The notes beneath the pieces were generated by a model. The model made no database searches and was not told the origin of the DNA. It saw only the letters and a list, made by a program, of their open reading frames with translations. A stretch of DNA of 7,377 nucleotides from an uncultured Chloroflexota bacterium (GTDB lineage Bacteria > Chloroflexota > Dehalococcoidia > SM23-28-2 > RBG-16-64-32). The stretch covers positions 1 to 7,377 of the forward strand of contig CAJXNA010000097.1 in assembly GCA_913056415.1 (NCBI GenBank). Direction: 5' to 3'. Positions 1 to 6,426 of the stretch are shown piece after piece. The translations under genes were made by a program, and so were the position numbers. Within the stretch, counting starts at the first letter, position 1; each line of letters opens with the position of its first letter.

Positions 1-468
1 AATACGGTGGCGACCGCGGGCGCGTTGCTCATCGGCCTTTCGATTCTGGTGTTCATGTTCAACGTGGTGCTTAGCCTTCGCAGGAAGGACAGGGCCGGGG
101 CTGATCCCTGGGATGGGCGTACCCTGGAGTGGAGCCTGCCTTCGCCGGTGCCGCCGTATAACTTTGCGGAGATCCCCACGGTGCGAACCAGAGACGACTT
201 CTGGCGCCGCAAGTATGTGGAGGATGAGACGGGGCGGCCTGTGCCAATCGTGGGAGGTGGGGCGCAGGAGCCAGAGGAGGAAGAACAGGCAGAAGGCGGA
301 GGCCATGGCATACACATGCCCTCGCCGTCTTTCTTTCCTCTGATCGCCGCCATCGGCCTGCCGATCATCGCTACCGGCCTGATCTACGACGCCGCTATCG
401 TCGCGGTGGGAGTTGCCGTCCTCGTGGTGGGGATCTACGGTTGGGCGTTGGAACCTGCATCCGAGTGA
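1..468 (+). CDS. ctaD: Cytochrome c oxidase subunit I, C-terminal part (5' end outside window)
   Basis: This is the last 155 residues of the catalytic, heme-bearing subunit of a heme-copper oxidase, which reduces O2 to water and pumps protons in the cytoplasmic membrane. The frame is open from base 1, so the gene begins upstream. Residues 3-24 form a membrane helix followed by an SLRRK positive stop, matching the last helix of the family. After it comes the motif DPWDGRTLEWSLPSPVPPYN (residues 35-54), which is highly typical of the COX1 tail. The heme and copper ligands lie upstream and cannot be checked. Beyond the usual end there is an acidic Glu/Gly-rich linker (about residues 88-102) and then two more hydrophobic stretches (about 109-129 and 130-150). 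These begin with MPSPSFFPL and resemble small subunit IV-type segments fused to the tail. The next gene follows after 16 bases, so the two are surely co-transcribed. Confidence 0.93.
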   Translation, partial: NTVATAGALLIGLSILVFMFNVVLSLRRKDRAGADPWDGRTLEWSLPSPVPPYNFAEIPTVRTRDDFWRRKYVEDETGRPVPIVGGGAQEPEEEEQAEGGGHGIHMPSPSFFPLIAAIGLPIIATGLIYDAAIVAVGVAVLVVGIYGWALEPASE

Positions 469-472
469 GCCA

Positions 473-478
473 GGGAGG
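473..478 (+). promoter_or_regulatory. Ribosome binding site deciding the ctaE start
   Basis: GGGAGG lies 6 bases before a TTG codon (485) and only 3 bases before an in-frame GTG (482). The spacing favours TTG as the start of subunit III. An in-frame ATG at 413 lies inside ctaD and has no such site. Confidence 0.6.
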
Positions 479-484
479 AGAGTG

Positions 485-1072
485 TTGAGTCACGCGCCAG
501 CAGCCCTAGAGACGAGCACGGGCCTCGATAACCGAAAGCTGCTGATGTGGCTGTTCCTGGCCTCCGAGTGCCTGCTTTTCGGGTCGCTCATCGGCGCCTA
601 TCTGCTTTACCGCGGTCAAAGCGTGGTTGGGCCATACCCGGAGGAGCTGTTCGATATCCCCTTCACGTCGGTCAGCGCCTTCGTGCTGCTGATGAGCAGC
701 GTGACGATGGTGCTGGCGCTGGCGGCGATCCAGCGGGGGGACCAGAAGGGGCTACGGATATGGCTGCTGGGCACGGCGTTGCTGGGCCTCCTTTTCTTGA
801 GCGGGCAGGCGTTCGAGTTCACGGAGTTCAACCGGGAGGGGTTGTCGCTGAGCTCTAACCTGTTCGGGACGACCTTCTACGTGCTGACGGGGTTCCATGG
901 CGCCCACGTGACGGTGGGGGTGCTGATCCTGCTCTCGTTGTTAGTGATGGCGCTCAGGGGTCGGCTGACGCAGGGTCAGAGCATGAACGTCGAACTGGCC
1001 GGCTTGTACTGGCACTTCGTAGACGTAGTGTGGATCGTTATTTTCACCCTCGTCTACCTGATTCAGCCCTGA
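485..1072 (+). CDS. ctaE: Cytochrome c oxidase subunit III
   Basis: This is the integral membrane subunit III of the aa3/caa3-type oxidase, which stabilises the catalytic core and supports sustained proton pumping. With the TTG start it has 195 residues, the length of the short five-helix bacterial form that lacks the first two helices of the mitochondrial protein. Helices lie at about 19-42, 60-82, 90-110, 128-156 and 171-192. Family motifs are MWLFLASE (21-28, with the conserved helix glutamate E28), GQAFEF (107-112), FHGAHVTVG (137-145) and the C-terminal signature YWHFVDVVW (175-183). It follows ctaD by 16 bases and precedes the subunit IV gene by 19, as in a single operon. The start could also be GTG at 482, one codon earlier. 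Family assignment is secure; only the start is uncertain. Confidence 0.95.
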   Translation: MSHAPAALETSTGLDNRKLLMWLFLASECLLFGSLIGAYLLYRGQSVVGPYPEELFDIPFTSVSAFVLLMSSVTMVLALAAIQRGDQKGLRIWLLGTALLGLLFLSGQAFEFTEFNREGLSLSSNLFGTTFYVLTGFHGAHVTVGVLILLSLLVMALRGRLTQGQSMNVELAGLYWHFVDVVWIVIFTLVYLIQP

Positions 1073-1091
1073 TGCGAGGAGGGAGACGTCG

Positions 1092-1442
1092 ATGACGCTG
1101 GCAGAGTCGAGGGGGATAAAGGGGCCAACAGAACGGGAGGCGCCGGCCGAGCATGTTGGAAAGCGGGCACATCCAGGCCCGGTGGAATACATCAAGATCG
1201 GTTCGATCCTGGCTGTTATCACGGCGGTTGAGGTGGGGATATACTACGTCGAAGCGATCGAGGATGCCCTAGTCCCCATTCTCATCGCCCTTTCGGCGCT
1301 GAAGTTCAGCCTGGTGGTGATGTGGTTCATGCATTTGAAGTTCGATAGCCGGGTGTTCTCATGGTTGTTAGCGGGCGGCTTGGCGCTGATTGGACTGCTA
1401 TTGGTCGTAGTGCTGTCTACTCTGGGTGGTGGGTTAGTGTGA
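1092..1442 (+). CDS. ctaF: Cytochrome c oxidase subunit IV (prokaryotic COX4 family)
   Basis: This is a small accessory subunit of the bacterial heme-copper oxidase, 116 residues long. A hydrophilic N-terminus of about 30 residues is followed by three membrane helices at about 33-54, 59-80 and 87-111. The stretch VVMWFMHLKFD (75-85) is the hallmark of the prokaryotic COX4 family, in which a Trp/Phe-Met-His-Leu segment ends the second helix. The ATG at 1092 is preceded by AGGAGGGAG (1077-1085), an excellent ribosome binding site with 6 bases of spacing. The position directly after ctaE is the usual one for this subunit. The precise role of subunit IV is poorly known; it is thought to assist assembly or stability. 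The symbol follows Bacillus caa3 usage. Confidence 0.88.
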   Translation: MTLAESRGIKGPTEREAPAEHVGKRAHPGPVEYIKIGSILAVITAVEVGIYYVEAIEDALVPILIALSALKFSLVVMWFMHLKFDSRVFSWLLAGGLALIGLLLVVVLSTLGGGLV

Positions 1443-1487
1443 CTGAGAGATGTGGGATGGCCCCTAGAGGGCGGTAATCTCGTCCTC

Positions 1488-1495
1488 GGGGAGGG
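1488..1495 (+). promoter_or_regulatory. Ribosome binding site deciding the ctaG start
   Basis: GGGGAGGG lies 6 bases upstream of TTG at 1502. It supports this rare start codon for the CtaG-family gene. The 59-base gap before it shows no clear terminator, so ctaG is probably read from the oxidase operon. Confidence 0.6.
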
Positions 1496-1501
1496 ATAAG
1501 C

Positions 1502-2374
1502 TTGGCGGCGCTGCATATCGCCGGGTACGAGTGGCTGGACTGGAGCCTCCATCCTGATGTCATACTGCTGTGCATCCTGCTGGGAGGGGCTTACTACTAC
1601 GCTGTGACCCAGCTGCGGCCGCGCATCTCCGAGGCCGGCCGGGTCAAGCGTAGCCAGGTATTCTACTACTCGCTGGGCGTGCTGACGATCTACGCGGCTG
1701 CGGGGTCGCCGCTGCACGAATTGGCCGACGAGTATCTGGCCAGCGCCCACATGTTTCAGCACGTGCTGCTGACGCTGGTGGCGGCGCCGCTGCTGCTGGC
1801 GGGGATCCCGGCCTGGGTATGGCAGGCGCTGCTGCGGGTGCGCGGCGTGCTGCCGGTGGCGCGCGTGCTGACCCAGGGGCTGATGGCGTTAGCTGTCTTC
1901 AACGCAGTGATGCTCCTCGTCCACCTGCCTTCGGCGGTGGACCTGCAGCTGCGGGAGTGGTGGTTCCATCTGTTCGCGCACACCTCTCTGCTGGTGGCCG
2001 GTCTTGTAATGTGGTGGCCGGTGCTGAGCACCGTGCCGGAGCTGCCGCGTCTCGCCTACCCGATCCAGATGGGCTACCTGTTCCTGCAGTCGCTCGTGCC
2101 GGCGGTGATGGCATCGTTCATCACCTTCTCGGATCGTGTGGTGTATCAGGCGTATGCGGAGGCGCCTCGCATCTGGGGCATCTCGCCGATTGACGATCAG
2201 CAGATCGCCGGCGGGATCATGAAGCTGCTGGGCACTATCATACTGTGGAGCTTCATAACTGTGGCGTTCTTCAAGTGGTACGAGCGGGAGGAGGGGGAGG
2301 CGCGAGGTCCTCGCTGGGAGGAGGTGGAGGAGGAGCTGCGCGACTTGGGCCTGACGCGACGAAGCGGTGAGTAA
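1502..2374 (+). CDS. ctaG: Cytochrome c oxidase assembly factor, CtaG family
   Basis: This is a 290-residue polytopic membrane protein of the caa3-type CtaG family, needed in Bacillus for forming an active caa3 oxidase and linked to CuB centre assembly. It is unrelated to the Cox11-type protein that is also called CtaG. Helices lie at about 19-35, 52-68, 82-106, 118-140, 154-176, 186-208 and 235-257. Family motifs include the helix start SAHMFQHVLLTLVAAPLLLAG (about 81-101, with H83 and H87 as possible metal ligands), the histidine-rich stretch with H156 and H160, and DDQQIAGGIMK (231-241). The C-terminal tail from about 258 is hydrophilic, rich in Glu and Arg, and probably cytoplasmic. The start is TTG, supported by a strong ribosome binding site. 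Its place at the end of an oxidase operon fits the role. Confidence 0.92.
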   Translation: MAALHIAGYEWLDWSLHPDVILLCILLGGAYYYAVTQLRPRISEAGRVKRSQVFYYSLGVLTIYAAAGSPLHELADEYLASAHMFQHVLLTLVAAPLLLAGIPAWVWQALLRVRGVLPVARVLTQGLMALAVFNAVMLLVHLPSAVDLQLREWWFHLFAHTSLLVAGLVMWWPVLSTVPELPRLAYPIQMGYLFLQSLVPAVMASFITFSDRVVYQAYAEAPRIWGISPIDDQQIAGGIMKLLGTIILWSFITVAFFKWYEREEGEARGPRWEEVEEELRDLGLTRRSGE

Positions 2375-2386
2375 GCCCGGCGTGCT

Positions 2387-2402
2387 CTGGCGTTACCGCC
2401 AG
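2387..2402 (+). terminator. Hairpin between convergent genes, possible terminator
   Basis: CTGGCG-TTAC-CGCCAG is a perfect 6-base-pair stem with a 4-base loop, 12 bases after the ctaG stop and 20 bases before the stop of the facing cupredoxin gene. Its position suits a terminator serving both strands. No T-run follows on either strand, so it would be a non-canonical terminator or only an mRNA 3' end structure. Confidence 0.4.
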
Positions 2403-2422
2403 CGAGGCGAGGGAGTAGCCGT

Positions 2423-3448
2423 CTACTGTACCTCTATCGTCCCTGTCATCTCGGCTGGGTGGAAGTCGCAGCGGAAGATGAAGGCGCCAGGCTCGTCGAA
2501 GCTGAACGTTATGCTGCCGGTGTCGCCGGACTGAAACAGATCGGGGTCGGAGCAGGGCTCCTCTTCGCCCGACTTGCAGATGTTGACGCCGAATTCGTTA
2601 TCAGTGCCGGCGATGTGCATGTTGTGGATGGCGAGGCCGTCGTTGGTGAGGTCGATGGTGGTCTCCTCGCCGGCCGCCACAGCGATGGTGGGTCCGGTCT
2701 CGCCTTCGAACTCGAAGAAATTGTCGCCCATGGACACCGCCAGGCCGCCCGGCGCGCCATCGGCAGCAGCGCCGTCGTCCGGCGAGGCGGTGGCTGCGGG
2801 GGTCTCTTCGAGCGCCTCGCCCTCGTCATCCTCAACGACGGCGAAGATCGCTCCGCCTGCGAGGAGGGCGGTGGCCAATACGGCGATGGAGGCTATCTGC
2901 CAGCCGGGGACGCTGGGTCTGCTAGCTATGTACCAGGCTACGAACAAAATCCCCAAGGCGATGCCCGCGGCCAAGCCCGTCGCCACCTCGTTGGACACCT
3001 CCAGATAGATACGGGAGAGGCCGTATATCACTAGGAGGGAGAACGCCAGTATCCCCAGGGGTATGAGCAGGGGCAGGGCCAGCCGCTCCGTGGCCTCCGC
3101 CGCCGCATCAGCAGGCCGCCCGGCGGCGGTCCTCAGCGCCTCCATGTCCAGCACCTGCAGGCTGTCCGCGACGATGATCTCCTGGTGCCGGTTGATGATG
3201 CTCATCACGTTCGGCTCTCGCGTCTCGTACTCCACCAGGCTGTGGTCATCACTCCAGTGGGTCTCGATCACCAGCAGAACGTTTCCTTCAGCGTTGATCG
3301 AGCGCGTCACGCGCATGTCCTGGAAGCCGGGATGCTGCTCCAGGAAGCTCCTGTGCTCATCCAGCGCCGCGAGAAGACCCTGCGGGCGCGACGCTTCATC
3401 TGTCATGGTCGCCCGTATCTGGATGAGGACGGTTTGTATGTATTCCAT
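2423..3448 (-). CDS. Membrane-anchored cupredoxin with N-terminal ABM-like domain
   Basis: This 341-residue protein has three parts. Residues 1-95 resemble the ABM (antibiotic biosynthesis monooxygenase) dimeric alpha-beta barrel: alternating strands, a helix around 20-38, and an ETHWSDDHSLVEYE segment (62-75). Residues about 123-148, 155-174 and 183-205 are three membrane helices. An acidic Ala/Asp/Glu linker (206-233) leads to a cupredoxin domain (about 236-341). That domain has a full type 1 copper ligand set: H275 in the AIHNMH segment, C327, H330 and M334 in CDFHPAEM. C291 and C299 could form a disulfide. With the N-terminus inside, three helices place the copper domain outside the membrane, as expected. 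The likely role is electron transfer or copper binding near the oxidase; the ABM part's function is unknown. A GTG at 3535 would extend the frame by 29 residues. ATG 3448 is preferred because GTG 3535 has no ribosome site and lies upstream of the expected transcript start. Confidence 0.82.
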   Translation of the reverse strand: MEYIQTVLIQIRATMTDEASRPQGLLAALDEHRSFLEQHPGFQDMRVTRSINAEGNVLLVIETHWSDDHSLVEYETREPNVMSIINRHQEIIVADSLQVLDMEALRTAAGRPADAAAEATERLALPLLIPLGILAFSLLVIYGLSRIYLEVSNEVATGLAAGIALGILFVAWYIASRPSVPGWQIASIAVLATALLAGGAIFAVVEDDEGEALEETPAATASPDDGAAADGAPGGLAVSMGDNFFEFEGETGPTIAVAAGEETTIDLTNDGLAIHNMHIAGTDNEFGVNICKSGEEEPCSDPDLFQSGDTGSITFSFDEPGAFIFRCDFHPAEMTGTIEVQ

Positions 3449-3527
3449 CTGTTCACCCAACCTGAAACTGGGGTAGATCGTTATCGGTGGGGCCGGGTCA
3501 AGGTGGCCTCGGATTTCAATTGTAACG

Positions 3528-3555
3528 GGTATCACAAATCAGCGGCGAGTGTCAA
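3528..3555 (-). promoter_or_regulatory. Putative sigma70-type promoter for the cupredoxin gene
   Basis: On the minus strand a consensus TTGACA (3555-3550) is followed after 16 bases by GATACC (3533-3528), which is preceded by TGT and so looks like an extended -10. Transcription would start near 3521, leaving a leader of about 70 bases before ATG 3448. The gap of 131 bases is unlike the tight spacing of the three genes upstream, which supports a separate promoter. The -10 is weak, so confidence is moderate. Confidence 0.4.
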
Positions 3556-3579
3556 GCGACGTCGGGTGTCCGGCTGACC

Positions 3580-4575
3580 TTACCCCTCCAGCGCCCGAAC
3601 CAGGACGGTCTCCACTTCATCGAGGGCGATGATCCCCTCGAACTTGGCGATGATTCGCCCCTGCTCATCGATGACGAACAGCCAGGGCTCCGTCCGCAGG
3701 CCCCACTCGGCCGTCGCCTCAACGGGTATGCGGTCGATGCCTTCGCGGAGCTGTTTGAGCTGGAACGGCTCGATGTGGATGAAGACGGCCTCGTCCGCGT
3801 ACCTCTCGTACAGGGGGTCCATCACCGTGTCCATGACCGGGCCGCAGGTACGGCTCTCGCAGAAGGCGGGCGTGGCGAAGGCGACCAATATGGGCTTACC
3901 CGCAGTCAGCGCGTCCGCGACGGTGATCTCGTGCATGTGCGGGCGCGAGGGGAAGGAGGAGTCGATCTCCGTCACGTCGTCCACGTCGGCCAGCGTCAAC
4001 TGGCGGCTGGCGGGGGCGGGGTCTCCGATAGCCGGCTCAGCGGTCTCCTCGATGACGTCGAAGCGGAAGGGGATCGGCTCCAGCTCGCGGCCGTCCGCGA
4101 GAGTGACGTCGAGCTGCACGCCCCAGGCGCCTACGGTATCGAAGCTGACCTGGGCCACGTAGACGCCGTTGCTGCCCACGAGGCGCTTCTCCTTGCCGGA
4201 CGTCTCATCAATGAAGGAGAGCTCCACGGGGACGAACCGGGCGTCCGCCTCGGAGCTCAGCACCGGCTCGTCGCCGGTCAGGTCGAAGAAGCGCAGGTGG
4301 ATGTCAGCGTCGAGGACTGGGCCGTTCTCCTCGTCCAGCAGGCCGAGGCTGAAGCGATTCTCGCCGACGGCGAGGGTGCTGTTCGTGATGACCGGAAAGA
4401 CCTCGCCCTCTCCCAGGGTGATGACGTTGGGGAACTCTGGAGCGGAGGGCGCCGACGAGCCTCCGCAGGCGGCGGCCGCTGTGGCCAGGACCGCCAGGGC
4501 GGCCAGCACGGCGGCGAAGCGGCCCAGGCGCGGCTGTCCGGCGATCGGGTTCGCTGCTTTATTGTTCACGGTCAA
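3580..4575 (-). CDS. Thioredoxin-fold lipoprotein (CxxxxC) with beta-sandwich N-terminal domain
   Basis: This 331-residue protein is exported and probably lipid-anchored: a short basic start, a hydrophobic stretch (about 20-36) and a lipobox ending at C37 (AAAAC-GGS). Residues about 50-178 look like a beta-sandwich; the stretch GVYVAQVSFDTVGAWGVQLDV (137-157) resembles FixH/YtkA-like domains. Residues about 183-331 resemble a thioredoxin fold: strand ILVAFATP (229-236), cysteine pair C239/C244, an EPWLFVID strand with likely cis-proline P297, and a C-terminal helix. The cysteine spacing is CxxxxC, unlike CxxC of thioredoxins or CxxxC of Sco proteins, so a redox or metal-binding role is possible but unproven. 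The start is TTG at 4575 (GGTGAG 5 bases upstream, overlapping the permease stop); GTG at 4569 is an alternative. It follows the permease by 6 bases, so it is probably co-translated with the ABC transporter. Confidence 0.78.
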   Translation of the reverse strand: MTVNNKAANPIAGQPRLGRFAAVLAALAVLATAAAACGGSSAPSAPEFPNVITLGEGEVFPVITNSTLAVGENRFSLGLLDEENGPVLDADIHLRFFDLTGDEPVLSSEADARFVPVELSFIDETSGKEKRLVGSNGVYVAQVSFDTVGAWGVQLDVTLADGRELEPIPFRFDVIEETAEPAIGDPAPASRQLTLADVDDVTEIDSSFPSRPHMHEITVADALTAGKPILVAFATPAFCESRTCGPVMDTVMDPLYERYADEAVFIHIEPFQLKQLREGIDRIPVEATAEWGLRTEPWLFVIDEQGRIIAKFEGIIALDEVETVLVRALEG

Positions 4576-4581
4576 TCTCTC

Positions 4582-5364
4582 TCACCAGTGGTAGCCGGGG
4601 TGTCGTTGCAGACCCCAGGCGAACAGGGCGAACGCCAGCGCCGTCAGCACGGCGAAATCGAGCGGCAGGCCGAAGTAGCCGGAGCCGTCGTCGTATATGG
4701 CGACGCGTAGCAGGTCGACGCCGTAGGATAGGGGGTTCGCAGTGGCCAGCACCTTCAGCCAGGCCGGCAGGTCTTCCAGGGGGAAGAAGGCGCCGGAGAA
4801 GAACAACAGGGGGAACAAGACCAGGTTCATTACTAGGTGAAACCCCTGCATGGTGCGGATGCGGGAGGCGACTACCTGAGCGAAGCCGTTGAGGAGGAGG
4901 GCAAGAAGGGCGATACCGATGGCGGCCAGAGCGATGCCGGGGATGACGCCGTGCTGCCACTCCAGGTCGATGGCGGGGATAGCGGCGGCCACGGCGAGCA
5001 CGGCGAGCGCCTGGAGGCCGCCGATGCTGACGCCGGCCAGCGCCTTGCCCAGGAGGATCACCCGCGGTGAGTGGGGCGAAGCGAGCATGACGCGCATGAG
5101 GCCGGAGTCGCGGTCCCGGTAGTAGGAGGCGGAGGAGAAGGTGGAGGAGAAGAGGACGGCCATAGCGATCATGCCTGGGACGAGGAAGGTCGCGTAGTCG
5201 CCGTCGCGGACCAGGGTGGGGTCCAGCCCCTGGGAGACGCCGGTGCCCAGGATCGCCAGGAGCATCAGCGGGAGGAGGATGGTGGAGTAGAGCTGGGAGC
5301 GGGAGCGGAGGACGGCGCGGACGTCCCGCTGGAGGAGGGCGCCGCAGGCAGCGAGGGCGCTCAT
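4582..5364 (-). CDS. ABC-2 type transporter permease
   Basis: This is the membrane subunit of an ABC exporter, 260 residues, the usual size for the ABC-2 family. Six hydrophobic segments lie at about 28-44, 59-79, 104-130, 137-161, 175-196 and 233-252. The block from MQGFHLVMNL (172-181) through FFSGAFFPLEDLPAWLK (188-204) to NPLSYGVDLLR (210-220) is the classic ABC-2 signature. An N-terminal amphipathic stretch (about 10-24) precedes the first helix, and YYRDRDSGLMRVMLASP (81-97) is the cytoplasmic loop expected to contact the ATPase. The ATG overlaps the ATPase stop (ATGA), and AGAGAGG lies 6 bases upstream, so translation is coupled. Substrates of this family include drugs, polysaccharides, heme or copper-assembly factors (NosY); which applies here cannot be told from the sequence. 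Confidence 0.93.
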   Translation of the reverse strand: MSALAACGALLQRDVRAVLRSRSQLYSTILLPLMLLAILGTGVSQGLDPTLVRDGDYATFLVPGMIAMAVLFSSTFSSASYYRDRDSGLMRVMLASPHSPRVILLGKALAGVSIGGLQALAVLAVAAAIPAIDLEWQHGVIPGIALAAIGIALLALLLNGFAQVVASRIRTMQGFHLVMNLVLFPLLFFSGAFFPLEDLPAWLKVLATANPLSYGVDLLRVAIYDDGSGYFGLPLDFAVLTALAFALFAWGLQRHPGYHW

Positions 5365-6389
5365 ACGGCGCCTCTCTGATCGGACAGGGAGGCGCCGACG
5401 ATGTCGAAGTAGGCGTCCTCCAGGGTGGACTCCCGGATGCGGATGGCGCGGATGCCGTCTTCGGCGGCCTGGAAGAGGCGGGGGACGAAGGCGGAGGCGG
5501 CGTCGACGGTGACGTGGAGGGTGGGGTGGGCCCAGGTGAGTTTACCGACGCCCTCCCAGGCGGCGATCTCATCCGCCAGGGTGGGTGGGAGGTCCGGCCA
5601 CTCTACCCACACGGCGTCGCGCTTGAGCCCGGCCTTGAGCTCGGCGGGCGTGCCCTGCGCGGCCAGGCGGCCGCGGTGGATGAAGGCGACCTGCTGGCAG
5701 TGCTTATCGGCCTCGTGGACCTTGTTGGTGGCGAGGATGATGGTGGCGCCGGTCTGGTTCGCCTCGTGGAGGCGGGCCCAGAGGGCGGCCTCGGCGTCGG
5801 GGTCGAGGCCGGTGGTGGGCTCGTCGAGGAGGATGAGTTGAGGCGAGGGTAGGAGGACGCGGGCCAACTCCAGGCGGCGCTTCATGCCGCCGGAGAGGGT
5901 TGAGACGAGCGAATCGGCGCGGTCCGCCAGGCCGACGCTCTCCAGGAGCTGCGCGATGGTGGTGCGGAGGGTGTGGCCAGCCAGGCCGTAGAGGCGGCCG
6001 TGGAGCCACAGCGTCTCCCGCAGGGTCATGAGGGGGTCGAGGCTGGTCTCCTGAAAGAGGAGGCCGATGCGGGCGCGGATCGCCGCCGAGGGCGGCTGGC
6101 CCAGGACGCGCACTTCGCCGGCGGAGGGCTGTCGCAGGCCGACGAGGAGGGAGAGGAGGGTGGACTTGCCGGAACCGTTGGGCCCCAGGAGGCCGAATAC
6201 GGCGCCGGAGGGGACATCCAGTGTCAGGCCGTCCAGAGCCTGGACTGTCCGCTTTGCGGACTCCGATGCTCCGCTCGGAGAGCCTGCCGAAGGGGCGGTG
6301 CGTGCGCCGTAGGCGAAGGAGAGGCCTTGCACCTGGGCGGCGGGCTTAATCGTGGGTGGGGCGGCGGTCGCGGTCATATCTACAGCCAT
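5361..6389 (-). CDS. ABC transporter ATP-binding protein (DrrA/NatA-like)
   Basis: This is the cytoplasmic ATPase that drives the adjoining permease, 342 residues. Visible motifs are Walker A GPNGSGKST (69-77), the Q-loop glutamine Q113, signature LSGGM (165-169), Walker B LILLDEP (185-191, catalytic E190) and D-loop TGLD (193-196). At the H-loop the sequence is ATNKVHEAD (220-228), where relatives usually have a Thr-His pair, so the switch histidine appears to be Asn222. A C-terminal domain (about 255-335) ends with STLEDAYFDIVG (321-332), typical of DrrA/NatA-class ATPases of ABC-2 exporters. Residues 31-47 are a Ser/Ala/Gly-rich insert between the first two strands, coded by palindromic DNA. 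ATG at 6389 lacks a ribosome site; ATG at 6377 (residue 5) is possible and also lacks one. It is the first gene of the leftward operon. Confidence 0.93.
   Translation of the reverse strand: MAVDMTATAAPPTIKPAAQVQGLSFAYGARTAPSAGSPSGASESAKRTVQALDGLTLDVPSGAVFGLLGPNGSGKSTLLSLLVGLRQPSAGEVRVLGQPPSAAIRARIGLLFQETSLDPLMTLRETLWLHGRLYGLAGHTLRTTIAQLLESVGLADRADSLVSTLSGGMKRRLELARVLLPSPQLILLDEPTTGLDPDAEAALWARLHEANQTGATIILATNKVHEADKHCQQVAFIHRGRLAAQGTPAELKAGLKRDAVWVEWPDLPPTLADEIAAWEGVGKLTWAHPTLHVTVDAASAFVPRLFQAAEDGIRAIRIRESTLEDAYFDIVGASLSDQRGAV
6247..6299. repeat. Palindromic in-frame insert within the ABC ATPase gene
   Basis: Two adjoining inverted repeats lie here: GTCCGC-TTT-GCGGAC (6247-6261), a perfect 6-bp stem with a 3-base loop, and CTCCGA-N8-TCGGAG (6261-6280), a 6-bp stem. 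They continue into GAGAGCCTGCCGAAGG (6279-6294), which resembles dispersed palindromic repeats of GC-rich bacteria. The segment codes for a low-complexity loop (residues 31-47) that typical ABC ATPases lack. An Arg-Thr pair occurs just before (30-31) and at the end (47-48) of the insert, as a small target duplication would give, though the codons differ. Confidence 0.45.
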
Positions 6390-6426
6390 GATAGCGCGGG
6401 CTGGGTGTAGGGGGAATGAGCCAGTG

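Noticed and set aside
2459..3034. Plus-strand open frame of 191 codons opposite the cupredoxin gene
   Set aside because: It is antisense to an intact cupredoxin with all copper ligands. Its composition is that of a GC-rich shadow.
3449..3535. Upstream GTG start (3535) adding 29 residues to the cupredoxin protein
   Set aside because: There is no ribosome site before it, the added residues are outside the ABM-like domain, and the likely transcript start (near 3521) lies downstream of it.
3775..4710. Plus-strand open frame of 311 codons opposite the lipoprotein gene
   Set aside because: It is low-complexity Gly/Val/Glu-rich, without membrane or domain signals, antisense to a gene with a lipobox and thioredoxin motifs.
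4559..5572. Minus-strand open frame of 337 codons across the permease and the end of the ATPase
   Set aside because: It is very Pro/Arg-rich and shares no family features. It is an out-of-frame shadow of the overlapping permease and ATPase, which carry clear motifs.
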